This document shows positions 43,658 to 52,763 of a DNA stretch of 61,300 bases, piece by piece. The stretch covers positions 1 through 61,300 of the forward strand of contig QJWJ01000042.1 in the NCBI GenBank assembly GCA_003235365.1. The letters are read 5' to 3'. The stretch is from Deltaproteobacteria bacterium (lineage in GTDB: Bacteria > Myxococcota_A > Polyangia > Polyangiales > Polyangiaceae). Both the position numbers and the translations under genes were made by a program. Numbering within the stretch: position 1 is the stretch's first letter; every line of letters begins with the position of its first letter. The notes below the pieces were generated by a model that saw only the letters and a list, made by a program, of their open reading frames with translations, was not told the origin of the DNA and ran no database searches.

Positions 43658-43948
43658 TCAGGTTTGAAAATCAACTGACGCGATCTGCTCGACCCGCGGG
43701 TCGTTGAATTGCATCACCGCGCGGTGCTCGGGGTGTTGTTGATAGGTGCGCAGGGTCGAAACCGAGTCGAAGCGCATGATCAACACCAGGTCCCAACTGC
43801 GCGCGTCGTGCAATTCGTCACGACCGATCTCCAAGTGTTGGATCTCCTCTATGACTGGCCGCAACGCGAGCATCTTCTCGCAGAATGCATCGATGTGCTG
43901 CGGCGAGGTGCCTTGCTCATACTTGATGAGCACGTAGTGCTGAAGCAT
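43658..43948 (-). CDS. Dabb-family (stress-responsive alpha/beta barrel) protein
   Basis: A 96-residue ferredoxin-like dimeric barrel: MLQHYVLIKYEQGTSPQHID, VIEEIQHLEIGRDE, WDLVLIMRFDSVSTLRTYQQ and HPEHRAVMQF. Members include plant stress proteins, olivetolic acid cyclase and enzymes that act on polyketide or aromatic compounds. It starts 11 bases after the stop of the monooxygenase gene, so the two probably act in the same aromatic pathway. Confidence 0.85.
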   Translation of the reverse strand: MLQHYVLIKYEQGTSPQHIDAFCEKMLALRPVIEEIQHLEIGRDELHDARSWDLVLIMRFDSVSTLRTYQQHPEHRAVMQFNDPRVEQIASVDFQT

Positions 43949-43958
43949 CGCTGCGCTC

Positions 43959-45308
43959 TCAGGCAACCCGCTCTTTCGAGGCGAGGGATTTGACGAGCGA
44001 GTGTTTGGGGGAGGCCGTCGCTTTGGCGCCGCGAGCAATCGTGGGCGGTGCTGCATTCAGTTGTTCCATGGCGAAGCCGGCCGCCGACTTGTAGTTGCTC
44101 ATGAACTGCTCGCGCTCTTCAGCGGACACGACGGTGTCGATGTCATCGAACACTCCGCCGCAACGCTCGTCGATGAGGTTCAGTAGTCCGAACGGCCCCG
44201 CGCCGCGGTTGCGCAGAACGACGCGAGAAATCGCGTTGCACAGGCGCGCATCGTACGCGCGTAGCGCGTCGGCACTCACACCGTGCTCGACCAGTGCGGC
44301 GCCCAGAACGCGCGCGTCCACGATGGCCTGGCTCGCACCATTGGAGCCGGTGGGGTACATCACGTGTGCTGCGTCGCCCAACAGTACGGTGTTGCCATCA
44401 ACCCAGGTGGGGACGGGGTCGCGGTCGACCATCGGATACTCGTAGATCTCTTTTGCTCCGCGCAACATGGCGGGGACGTCGAGCCACTCGTGGTTCCAAT
44501 CGTCAAAGTGGTGAGCGAACGCCTCGAGCTCCACCTTCTTGCTCCAATCACCATCGCCCAAGCCCCCGGAGTTATCTACGGTAATCTCGGCGATCCAGTT
44601 GATTACGGCAAGACCGGTCTGCGGATCGGGTTGAGAGATGGGGTAGAAGACCACGCGATGCTGGTGGGTGCCAAAGCCGATGAAAGAAGCGCCGGTGCGC
44701 AACGGTTTTCCCAGCGTCGTGCCGCGCCACATGATCGCGCCGCCCCAATTGACCGGTGGCTGATTGGGGTACATTTGCGCACGCACTGCCGAGTGAACGC
44801 CATCGGCGGCGATGAGAAGCGCCCCGTCGATTTCGAGCTGCTGACCGTCGCTGGTTTGCACGATGGCCGTTACCCCATCGGCATGATTGCGATAACCCGT
44901 TACGCGGTGGCCGGTTCGGATCGCGTCAGCTCCCAGTCGTTCTAGTGCGGTGCGATACAGCAGCATCTGTAGCTCACCGCGATGGACCGAGTATTGCGGC
45001 CACTCGTAGCCAGCGGCGATGCCTCGCGGCTCGGCGTAAACCTCGTTGCCGTTGAGCCCGACGAGCACCCACTCCTTGGTCTGCAATCCCGTCTGGTCGA
45101 GCAGTTCCGGCCCAATGTCCAAATCATAGAGCTCGCGAACGGCATTGGGCTGGATGTTGATGCCCACCCCGAGCGGCTTCAACTCGGTCGCGCTTTCGAG
45201 CACCACGCAGGGCACGCCGATTTGATGCAACGTCAGCGCCGCGCTGAGTCCGCCAATTCCACCGCCGGCGATTAATACCGGAGAGTTTTTCGTGAGTTCT
45301 GGCTGCAT
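43959..45308 (-). CDS. PhzS/salicylate-hydroxylase-like FAD monooxygenase
   Basis: A 449-residue group A flavoprotein monooxygenase. The Rossmann motif GGGIGGLSAALTLHQIG starts at residue 15; IAADGVHSAVRAQM is the DG motif and GNTVLLGDAAHVMYP the GD motif that binds FAD ribose. Segments such as PQYSVHRGELQMLLY and GGAIMWRGTT resemble PhzS, which hydroxylates a phenazine, and 3-hydroxybenzoate 6-hydroxylases. It uses NAD(P)H and oxygen on an aromatic substrate. The Dabb gene follows at once. Upstream lies a gene-free 870 bp. Confidence 0.85.
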   Translation of the reverse strand: MQPELTKNSPVLIAGGGIGGLSAALTLHQIGVPCVVLESATELKPLGVGINIQPNAVRELYDLDIGPELLDQTGLQTKEWVLVGLNGNEVYAEPRGIAAGYEWPQYSVHRGELQMLLYRTALERLGADAIRTGHRVTGYRNHADGVTAIVQTSDGQQLEIDGALLIAADGVHSAVRAQMYPNQPPVNWGGAIMWRGTTLGKPLRTGASFIGFGTHQHRVVFYPISQPDPQTGLAVINWIAEITVDNSGGLGDGDWSKKVELEAFAHHFDDWNHEWLDVPAMLRGAKEIYEYPMVDRDPVPTWVDGNTVLLGDAAHVMYPTGSNGASQAIVDARVLGAALVEHGVSADALRAYDARLCNAISRVVLRNRGAGPFGLLNLIDERCGGVFDDIDTVVSAEEREQFMSNYKSAAGFAMEQLNAAPPTIARGAKATASPKHSLVKSLASKERVA

Positions 45309-46180
45309 GTTCGAGCTCCGGAGACAAGACCCACCGAATACCGTCGCGAGGCGTCACGCGCCCGACTGACGGCGCGCCGCACTTCACCGTGGGGCAGATG
45401 AGGAGTTACCAGGGCGCTGACCTGCCTTCAACCAGCACAAGCCCAAGACGCGTCGCGAGGCGGGCCCCCGCCGCCTGATTTCCCCAATGAGACGGCCGGC
45501 GGCGAGCGGGCGGATTCCGTCCAGGCGCCGGTGCGAATTTTTCGGTCGCAACAGTGGATCTTTCCAGCGCCGCGTCAGGCCTCACGGAGATGGCCGGCGG
45601 CCAACGTCGGGGCGACCATTCGCCGCGGCTGGCGGTCCCGCAGATGTCGCCGCTCGGCCATCGCACTTCGAGCGGCGCTCAGAGGGTTTGGGGGTCGTTG
45701 GTTGAAGGGCCGAAGGACCAACCCTCACGACAGTCGCTGTCTCGACTCCATTCTCTGTTGCGTCGAACGAGAGTCGCAGACCGCAGGCTCTCGTCGAAAG
45801 CCCTTGGCGACGTTCACCCGACGCGTAAGGGCGGGTGCTTACCTCGCACCGGATTGTGCACTCGTGTGAAAGCGTTTCCAATCGACGTAGGCTGCGATTG
45901 ATCTCGTGGTCGTCATGCTGCACGTGGGCTCACCACTTGCGTCGGTCGACGCTGCTACCGGTATTTTTCCATTCAGCGCAGACGCCCCAACGGTTGCGGG
46001 CGGTGCGAAACACCGCAATGGACGTCAGTGAACACAAAAAACGAAGCACGGCAGAAGGACTCGTGGCCGTCATGCATTTACGGGTGAGCACCGCGCCCCA
46101 GGGCATGGTCTCAGACCAACGCTACGAGCGACTCGCCCAGCGTTCAGCCTCCCATTTACCTACAACCACAACGGAGCGTA
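45309..46180. other. Gene-free spacer with partial repeat
   Basis: This 872-bp stretch separates divergent genes and must hold both promoters. Open frames are Arg/Pro-rich and do not match a family. The only structure I can support is the 32-bp copy of the inverted-repeat element at 45740-45771. Confidence 0.45.
45740..45771 (-). repeat. Partial second copy of the 4766-4871 element
   Basis: Reverse complement of 4778-4809 with two mismatches in 32 (core CAACAGAGAATGGA). Some similarity continues toward 45715 (TGAGGG). The terminal inverted-repeat arm on the far side is not clear, so this copy looks decayed. Confidence 0.65.
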
Positions 46181-48049
46181 GTGCGACAGCCCTGCTCTAT
46201 CATTGCGTGGACGCCAAGGCGTTTCGTGACATCCCCGAACGTCGTCGTGGCGGTGACACTCATCTGTTTCACTTCCTTCAATGGTTGCTCGGGGGAGATT
46301 GGGAGCGCTGACACCGAGCCCGCGTCGCGGTCGCCCGATGTTCCTTCGGCCCAGGCACCGCTGCCCGGTTCAGCGGCTCCGGAGGGGCCGACCGCCGCGC
46401 CATCACTTTCTACGGACACACCGCCTGCCGCGACGAACGTCGTTGGCTCGTCGTTGCCCACCGGCTCAGCGGCGCCGGGGTCCGACGTTCCAGCCCCGGT
46501 TACCGACCCCTGTGCCTCAGCCCCGTCGGGCCCGGCGCCGCTGCGCCGACTCAGTCGGTTCGAGTACTCCAATACGATGAGTACACTGCTCGGCGTGTCA
46601 TTTCTTGCGGGCGACCGGCTTCCGCCGGAAGTGTCGGGCAACGGCTTCGGAAACGATGCCAACGCTCAACCCTCTTCGGCGTTCCTGATCGAGGCTTACG
46701 CCAAGCAGGCTAGCGCGGCCGCTGAAGAGGCGATCGCTTCCGACGACTTCCTGGCCCGCTACGCGCCGTGCGCTGCCGACCTGCTCGAACAAGACGAACC
46801 TGCCTGCGCAGCAGAGTTCATCGCACGCTTTGGCGCACAAGCCTATCGGCGACCTCTGACCGACGACGAGGTCGCTGAACTGCTCGAACTTCAAGCGCTA
46901 GTGCGCGTCGATGGCGACTTCCGTTCGAGCCTCGCCGCGGTGATCGAGGCCGCCGTACAAACACCGGACTTTCTGTATCGGATCGAACTGGGGGCGGATG
47001 GGGAGAGTTCACCGAGGCGGCCGAGCGATTTCGAGATGGCATCTCGGTTGAGCTACATGTTGCTCGGGGGCCCGCCAGACGAGCAGCTGTGGGCGGCGGC
47101 CGAGGCCCAGCAACTCGGCAGTGCCGATCAGGTTCGCGCGCAGGCGATTCGCCTGCTCGACAGTCCGCGAGTCCGCGACGTCGTTCGGCATTTCTTCCAG
47201 AACTACCTGCCCATTGGTGGTCTATCGGATGTCGCGCGGGACACGTCGCTCTTCCCCACGTTCACTCCGAGCATCGGGACGCTCATGCAGGAAGAGACCT
47301 TGCGCTTCCTCGAGCATCAAGTCTTCGAGGAAGGTGGAACTTGGGATTCAGCGTTGACGGCCCCGTACACCTTCGTCAATGAGCAACTGGCTGCATTTTA
47401 CGGAATCGACGGCGTCTCCGGTGATGCGTTCCAGAAGGTAGCGCTCGATACCAGCAAGCGGCTTGGGCTTCTCACGCAGGGGGCGCTGCTCACGGGTACG
47501 ACCGTCACCAACATCACCAACCCGGTTCGCCGTGGAGGCTTCCTCCTCAACCATGTCTTGTGTTCGGAGGTCCCGCTGCCGCCGGAGGAACTCCTCGCGC
47601 AGGTCAAGCCGCCCGAGCCGTATTCTGGCAAGACAGGACGCGAGCGCTACACTGCCCACAGCGCTCAGGAAGCCTGCGCGGGCTGTCACGCGCTGCTCGA
47701 CCCGCCGGGGTTCGCCCTCGAGAATTTCGACGCAGTCGGGTTGTGGCGCGATACGGAAGGGGGGGAGACGATTGACGCCAGCGGCTCGATCCCGCAGTTG
47801 TCGCAGCCGTTCGATGGTCCCGTTCAACTCGTCGAGCAAATCGCTGCCTCATCCGAGACGTACAAGTGCTTTGCGAAGCATTGGCAGCAGTTTGCGTATG
47901 GGCGCGAGGTAACTGCTGCCGACAAGTGCGCCAGCTCACAGTTGACCACTGCGTTCGCGAATTCCGGCCACGACATCAAACAATTACTCGTCGAGCTCAC
48001 CCAAACCGACGCATTCCTCACCCTTCCAGATCAGGAGCCGCTGCAATGA
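46181..48049 (+). CDS. DUF1592-type lipoprotein, second copy
   Basis: A 622-residue paralogue of the gene at 40152. GTG start with GGAG nearby; the signal ends in SFNGC (lipobox). A Pro/Ala/Ser/Thr linker of about 80 residues follows, then LRRLSRFEYSNTMSTLL (DUF1587), FGAQAYRRPLTDDEVAEL (DUF1595), FEMASRLSYMLL (DUF1592), TNPVRRGGFLLNHVLC and CAGCHALLDPPGFALENFD (DUF1588, CxxCH kept), and CFAKHWQQFAYGREV (DUF1585). The stop overlaps the DUF1552 start by four bases (ATGA). Compared with the first copy it has a longer linker, and the core sequence is clearly diverged, so the pair is an old duplication. Confidence 0.9.
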   Translation: MRQPCSIIAWTPRRFVTSPNVVVAVTLICFTSFNGCSGEIGSADTEPASRSPDVPSAQAPLPGSAAPEGPTAAPSLSTDTPPAATNVVGSSLPTGSAAPGSDVPAPVTDPCASAPSGPAPLRRLSRFEYSNTMSTLLGVSFLAGDRLPPEVSGNGFGNDANAQPSSAFLIEAYAKQASAAAEEAIASDDFLARYAPCAADLLEQDEPACAAEFIARFGAQAYRRPLTDDEVAELLELQALVRVDGDFRSSLAAVIEAAVQTPDFLYRIELGADGESSPRRPSDFEMASRLSYMLLGGPPDEQLWAAAEAQQLGSADQVRAQAIRLLDSPRVRDVVRHFFQNYLPIGGLSDVARDTSLFPTFTPSIGTLMQEETLRFLEHQVFEEGGTWDSALTAPYTFVNEQLAAFYGIDGVSGDAFQKVALDTSKRLGLLTQGALLTGTTVTNITNPVRRGGFLLNHVLCSEVPLPPEELLAQVKPPEPYSGKTGRERYTAHSAQEACAGCHALLDPPGFALENFDAVGLWRDTEGGETIDASGSIPQLSQPFDGPVQLVEQIAASSETYKCFAKHWQQFAYGREVTAADKCASSQLTTAFANSGHDIKQLLVELTQTDAFLTLPDQEPLQ

Positions 48050-49419
48050 AGCGCTTTCGTTTGAGCCGTCGAAGTTTGCTGCGCGGAGCGGGCGGCGTGG
48101 CCATCGGCCTGCCCTGGCTCGAGGCAATGGTCGGCGATGCGTATGGACAATCGGAGTCGCGCGCCAAACGTTTCGTTGCGGTCTTTCAGCCGGGTGGAAC
48201 TGTGCTCGACAAATGGCGTCCAACCGGTTCCACTGACGATTTCGTGCTGAGTCCGATCTTGACGCCATTCGAGGCCGTGAAAGACAAGCTCGTGATCGTC
48301 GACGGCGTCGACATGCAAAGTGCGGTCGGTGAACAGCATCAGGCGGGCATCGTCGCGTTGCTCACCGGCACTCCCCAGTCCCCGATGCATGGGCAGTTCT
48401 CTGCTGGTCCGTCGATCGATCAGGTCATTGCGGGCATCGCATCGGCGGGTCTGCCGCGAAAGAGCATCGAACTGGCCGTACGTTGGGCGACTGGCAAGTC
48501 TCACGGCCGACTGCACCCGATCAATTCGCTGACATTTGCTGATGATGACAACTTCAGTCCGATGCCGCCGCGCATCGACCCGGTCGATACGTGGGACAGC
48601 TTGTTTGGCACGCTCGAGCCGGGCGATCCCGACTCGACCAAGCGGCTGCTGGCTCGCAAACAATCGATCTTGGATTTCCTCGACCGCCGGTACCAGACCG
48701 TCTCGGCGCGCCTCGGCGCGCGGGACCGCGCCAAGCTCGAGGAACATCTCACTCACGTCCGGAGTCTGGAGCTCACGTTGGCTAACGACTTGGGATCCGA
48801 GGTATCGTCAGGGTGTGCGGCGCCCGAACTGGTCGACACGTCGGATTACAATCCTGCAAGTGGTCTGAACTCGTCGGACGACGGTTCACTGAAGGATAGC
48901 TCGTCAGACGCGGCGATCCCCAAGGTTGGCAAGTACTTCACCGACATGATCGTGATGGCGCTTGCGTGCGAAATGACGGCTGTCGCTACCCTGCAGTGGT
49001 CGGACACCGAAGCGAAACACACATTTCCATGGCTCGACCTATCGGAGCATCATCACTTCTACCAACACGATGGGGGCTTTCGTCCCGCCGAGTGTGAGAA
49101 GATTTGCACCTGGTACTCCGAACAGCACGCTTACCTGCTGCAGCGAATGAGTGAGGTACAGATGGGTGACCACTCTCTGCTGGACGAGAGCATCGTTCTG
49201 TTCGGCTCCGAGCTGCAAGATCCCCCTTCGCACGGCAAGAACAACTTGCCTCTCATCTTGGCGGGCAACGGAGGCGGGCTGCAGACGGGGCGCTACCTGA
49301 AGTACTCCGGTGAGTCGCACAACGACCTGTTGTTGGCCATTCTGCGGCTGTTCGGAGACGAGCGCGAGACGTTCGGAGCTGCCAGATATTGCAAGGCTGC
49401 GCTGACAGGGATAGCCTGA
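48046..49419 (+). CDS. DUF1552 secreted protein, second copy
   Basis: A 457-residue DUF1552 protein with a twin-arginine-like start (LSRRSLLRGAGGVAIGLPW, then LEAM). Marks are FQPGGTVLDKWRPTG, KDKLVIVDGVDM, GPSIDQVIAG, ILDFLDRRYQTVSARLGARD, EHLTHVRSLE, FTDMIVMALACEMTAVATL, EHHHFYQHDGG and SIVLFGSELQDP. The ATG at 48046 is fixed by the signal peptide and the four-base overlap; the frame extends to 47866 inside the upstream gene. It probably works with the DUF1592 partner in the envelope. The function is unknown. Confidence 0.9.
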   Translation: MKRFRLSRRSLLRGAGGVAIGLPWLEAMVGDAYGQSESRAKRFVAVFQPGGTVLDKWRPTGSTDDFVLSPILTPFEAVKDKLVIVDGVDMQSAVGEQHQAGIVALLTGTPQSPMHGQFSAGPSIDQVIAGIASAGLPRKSIELAVRWATGKSHGRLHPINSLTFADDDNFSPMPPRIDPVDTWDSLFGTLEPGDPDSTKRLLARKQSILDFLDRRYQTVSARLGARDRAKLEEHLTHVRSLELTLANDLGSEVSSGCAAPELVDTSDYNPASGLNSSDDGSLKDSSSDAAIPKVGKYFTDMIVMALACEMTAVATLQWSDTEAKHTFPWLDLSEHHHFYQHDGGFRPAECEKICTWYSEQHAYLLQRMSEVQMGDHSLLDESIVLFGSELQDPPSHGKNNLPLILAGNGGGLQTGRYLKYSGESHNDLLLAILRLFGDERETFGAARYCKAALTGIA

Positions 49420-49462
49420 CGCCCACACGCATCAGAATTCGATCCCACGAAGGGCGCGGCGC

Positions 49463-50578
49463 ATGTCGAGACCGACTTTTCCATTCAGAGCTACACTCGC
49501 ACTTTGTTGCTGCGCCATGCCGGCGGGGTGTGCGGACGACCAAGCTGGCGGCGCCATGCAGCCCGCGACTGGTTCCACTGTCTCCACACCGACAGTCAGT
49601 GCGCCGTCGTCATCTGCACCGTCTGCGGGCACGTCGGGTGTGACGGGCTCCCCGTCGGGGCCGATCACGTCGCCCGCGACCCCGCCTGCGTCGAGCCCGC
49701 CACAGAATTCGGACCAGATCCCTTCAGCACCGGCCACGGCGACAGCAACGTCGCCCCAGCCAACCCTTCCTGCAGATCCAACGGGCGAGAGTACGTCGGC
49801 GCCCGTCAGTTCGGGGTCAGGCGGAGCGGTCAATTCCCCGGGCGTCGGCTCGTCAGGCAGTGGTGGCATGATGCTCGGCCCCGACGCGGGGGAGCCCGCA
49901 CCGGCGAGTCCGACGGTGGCCGACATCGTCCCAGACATGGACGGTTTCTTGTACGAGGGAGAGTGCGATGGCGGTAGCGCATCGTTCGAATGTCCGATGA
50001 AGGGCTGCGATGGGGGCGTGCTGATGCAGGCCACTTCGTTCGCCGTCGGGGGACAACCCGACACCGTGTACGAGCTCGAGCTGCACGTCTACGGTGTGGT
50101 CGAGCTTCGCAGTGACTATACGGGGGGGACGCGCCGTCAGGGCATGGCGTCCAACGCCGAGAGCTCCGGTGATTTCTGGTACGATGGTGGCTCCTACACA
50201 CCAGGGGCCGGCTACAACGTTTACTCACTGACGGTCACGCCCGGTGTCGGCGATGGAGACAGCGACAGTTACTTCCTCAACGCCAGGGATCGCAGCGCCG
50301 AGGGGCACGAGGTGTGGGAGCTCGACTTCGAGGCCAGCGTTCGGGTCGCGGGTGGCGGCTCGATCGAGTTTCTCGCCTACGATCCGAACTGCTTGCAGAT
50401 CATGAACAACAGCGAAACCGCTCGGCCCGCTGCCGGCAGTGGGCCAAACGGCGCGATCATCTCGACCTCGGTGGAGATGGCCGATCCCTCCCCCGACGGG
50501 CTGGAGCAGCCCGTGGCGTCTGATGGCCGAGCGGGGCAGTGGATATACATCGATGTGGTGAACGTTTCCGTGCCCTGA
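49463..50578 (+). CDS. Unknown lipoprotein with Ser/Pro/Gly stalk
   Basis: A 371-residue protein. The signal ends in AMPAGC (lipobox). Residues about 25-150 are a Ser/Thr/Pro/Ala/Gly linker. The C-terminal domain of about 210 residues has conserved-looking Cys (ECDGGSASFECPMKGCDGG), beta strands (YELELHVYGVVELRSDYTGG) and a C-terminal strand WIYIDVVNVSVP. I do not recognise it. It lies 43 bases after the second DUF1552 gene in the same orientation and may belong to that operon. Confidence 0.65.
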   Translation: MSRPTFPFRATLALCCCAMPAGCADDQAGGAMQPATGSTVSTPTVSAPSSSAPSAGTSGVTGSPSGPITSPATPPASSPPQNSDQIPSAPATATATSPQPTLPADPTGESTSAPVSSGSGGAVNSPGVGSSGSGGMMLGPDAGEPAPASPTVADIVPDMDGFLYEGECDGGSASFECPMKGCDGGVLMQATSFAVGGQPDTVYELELHVYGVVELRSDYTGGTRRQGMASNAESSGDFWYDGGSYTPGAGYNVYSLTVTPGVGDGDSDSYFLNARDRSAEGHEVWELDFEASVRVAGGGSIEFLAYDPNCLQIMNNSETARPAAGSGPNGAIISTSVEMADPSPDGLEQPVASDGRAGQWIYIDVVNVSVP

Positions 50579-50703
50579 ATCGCGTCGTGATCCACTTTGG
50601 GTTGCTGGAGTCGCCGGCTTCGAGAGCGGCGATGCGCGTTCCGGCGAGTGACGTATCCTGTCGGCGCAGTCATGAGGACTCCCGCTCGGCCAGCTCGACT
50701 TGA

Positions 50704-51609
50704 TCAGTGTCTGCTGAAGAAGTCCCAGAAGATCTCGGCGACGTCGAGCGGTGTAGCCCCGTAAGTGACGTGCGGCGCATCCAATTCGCAGTACGCGACG
50801 GACTCGTCGCATTCGTCGTACTCGCGGCACCAACTGGCTCCGGACGAGAAAGTCTCGACGTAGGAACTCGGATACCCGACGCAACCGTTTCTGGTCGCGT
50901 AGATGTCCATCGTGTCAGCCGTGCTCAGCATCATTTCGCCAGCGACCAGTGAACCTTCAATCGGCTGTACGGTGTCGTTTCTGCCGTGCATGTACAATAC
51001 GGGTCGTGTGCTGGACGGGGTGCAGTCTCTCCAGGATTCGGACAGCGCGGCGGACGTCGTGGCATAGGCGTCGAATGTGTCGGGAGCTTCGCACAGTAGC
51101 CGATGACCCATGTATGAGCCATTGGACAGACCGGTGAAGTAGAATCTGTCGACGTTCATTCTGGCGGTGACGTCTTGCTTCACGGCGACCATCAACGCGA
51201 CGTCGTCCCAGTTCTCTTCTGCCGGAGTGGCGCAGCAACCCGGGTCCACCCAGTCTGCGGAGCCATTGAAGCCTCTTTCCCACCACTTGGGACGCGAACC
51301 GGCGCCACCGCGCGGGTACGCGACGGCGAATGTCTCGATGTCGCTCAACTCATACATGCCGGAATTGCTGCGTTGGCTTTCTGGCGTGGACGTGTAGCCG
51401 TGCACGTCGACCACGAGGGGAACGGGGGTGCCATCGTAGCCGTCCGGTACGTGGAGCAAGTATTCGCGGCTGCGCCCATCCACGGAAAGCGTGAACGCAC
51501 AGTCGGCCCCCGCCTCGACGACGCACGGCGTAGGGCTGGGTTTGGCTCCATGGACGGACGTGCAGGGCAAGGAGGCCAGAAACATCACGAGCAGCTGAAT
51601 CTTGCGCAT
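50704..51609 (-). CDS. CE1/LpqC-like secreted esterase
   Basis: A 301-residue exported alpha/beta hydrolase. A signal peptide (LLVMFLASLPCTSVHG) precedes the esterase D/PHB-depolymerase-like domain: VPLVVDVHGYTSTPESQRS (oxyanion side), VDRFYFTGLSNGSYMGHRL (nucleophile Ser in GLSNGS), YMHGRNDTVQPIEG (acid) and a late His in LDAPHVTYG. Several Cys pairs, including DPGCCATP, suit export. Such enzymes cut feruloyl, acetyl or polyhydroxyalkanoate esters. The ATG at 51609 has AGGAG at good spacing; the frame continues upstream to 52572 but only as the antisense of the aldo/keto reductase. Confidence 0.85.
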   Translation of the reverse strand: MRKIQLLVMFLASLPCTSVHGAKPSPTPCVVEAGADCAFTLSVDGRSREYLLHVPDGYDGTPVPLVVDVHGYTSTPESQRSNSGMYELSDIETFAVAYPRGGAGSRPKWWERGFNGSADWVDPGCCATPAEENWDDVALMVAVKQDVTARMNVDRFYFTGLSNGSYMGHRLLCEAPDTFDAYATTSAALSESWRDCTPSSTRPVLYMHGRNDTVQPIEGSLVAGEMMLSTADTMDIYATRNGCVGYPSSYVETFSSGASWCREYDECDESVAYCELDAPHVTYGATPLDVAEIFWDFFSRH

Positions 51610-51717
51610 CGGTCTTCTCCTGTGTGTGGCGAAGTGTACCAGCACCTCGAAGACAACGGAATGGCTTGGCCCTTTCGGGGCTGGTCCTCTCCGCGCCGTT
51701 GTTGAATACTCGCCGTC

Positions 51718-52740
51718 ATGCGTTATCGAAAGCTTGGTGCGGCGGGGGTGAAGGTTTCGGAGCTCTGCCTCGGCGGCATGACGTTCGGCGAAGCGGATGA
51801 AGAATCGTTCATGCACGGCATCGGCAGCGATGAAGCCACGTCGTTCACGGTGATGAATCGCGCGCTCGACCTTGGTGTCAACTTCATCGACACGGCCGAC
51901 GTATATGGTCAAGACGGGCTCAGCGAGCGTGTGATCGGCGCGTGGCTGGAGCGCGACAAGCGCCGCGACGACGTGGTGCTCGCCACCAAGTTTCGCTTCA
52001 CGATGGGGACGGGACCGAATCGAAGCGGTGCTTCGCGGTACCGGATCATGCGCTGCTGCGAGGAGAGCCTCAGACGCCTCCGTACCGATCGTATCGATCT
52101 TTACCAAGTTCACATGCAAGACCTGGATACCCCCGAGGACGAACTGCTGCGGGCGTTGGATGACTTGGTCACGCAGGGCAAGGTTGTCTACGTCGGTTGC
52201 TCCAACTACGCCGCATATCGGTTGATGGACTCGCTGTGGACGAGCAAAGTTTCGAACCTCGTGGGCTTTGCGACGCTCCAAGCCGAATACAGCCTGATCA
52301 CCCGCGACCTCGAGCGCGAACACGTCCCGCTCTGCCGCGCGAAGGGGCTTGGCATCTTGCCCTGGTCTCCGCTCGCCAGCGGCTTTCTCACGGGAAAATA
52401 CGAGAGGGATCGCACACCCGAAGGCTCTCGCCTGGCGAAGCATCAAGACCGAATGGGTCGCTTGGACAACGAAAGGAGCTGGCGCATCCTGGCTGTCGTG
52501 CGCGAGGTCGCCTCGGAGCTGGGCGCCACACCAGCTCAGGTGTCTCTCGCGTGGGTCTTGAGCAAACCTCACGTGACGTCAGCGATCTTCGGTGCGCGCT
52601 CCGTGGCCCAACTCGAAGACAACGTGAAAGCCACGACGCTGTCACTTTCAGAACCACAACTCGAGCGCCTGGATGAGATGTCCGCGCTCGAGTTCGGCTA
52701 CCCGTACCACTTCATGCGGAGCATTCAGGGGTCCTGGTAG
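51718..52740 (+). CDS. Aldo/keto reductase
   Basis: A 340-residue (beta/alpha)8-barrel NADPH-dependent oxidoreductase. The catalytic set is visible: Asp 58 and Tyr 63 in FIDTADVYG, Lys 91 in LATKF, His 132 in YQVHMQD. Late motifs SPLASGFLTGKY and IFGARSVAQLEDN bind the cofactor. It belongs to the YajO/AKR11-14-like group, active on small aldehydes or sugar ketones. It is divergent from the esterase and converges with the giant gene ending at 52764. Confidence 0.9.
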   Translation: MRYRKLGAAGVKVSELCLGGMTFGEADEESFMHGIGSDEATSFTVMNRALDLGVNFIDTADVYGQDGLSERVIGAWLERDKRRDDVVLATKFRFTMGTGPNRSGASRYRIMRCCEESLRRLRTDRIDLYQVHMQDLDTPEDELLRALDDLVTQGKVVYVGCSNYAAYRLMDSLWTSKVSNLVGFATLQAEYSLITRDLEREHVPLCRAKGLGILPWSPLASGFLTGKYERDRTPEGSRLAKHQDRMGRLDNERSWRILAVVREVASELGATPAQVSLAWVLSKPHVTSAIFGARSVAQLEDNVKATTLSLSEPQLERLDEMSALEFGYPYHFMRSIQGSW

Positions 52741-52763
52741 GGGATCGCGTATCAGCTTTGATG

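Noticed and set aside
51610..52572. N-terminal extension of the CE1-like esterase frame to 622 codons
   Set aside because: It runs antisense through the aldo/keto reductase, while 51609 has a signal peptide and a Shine-Dalgarno sequence.
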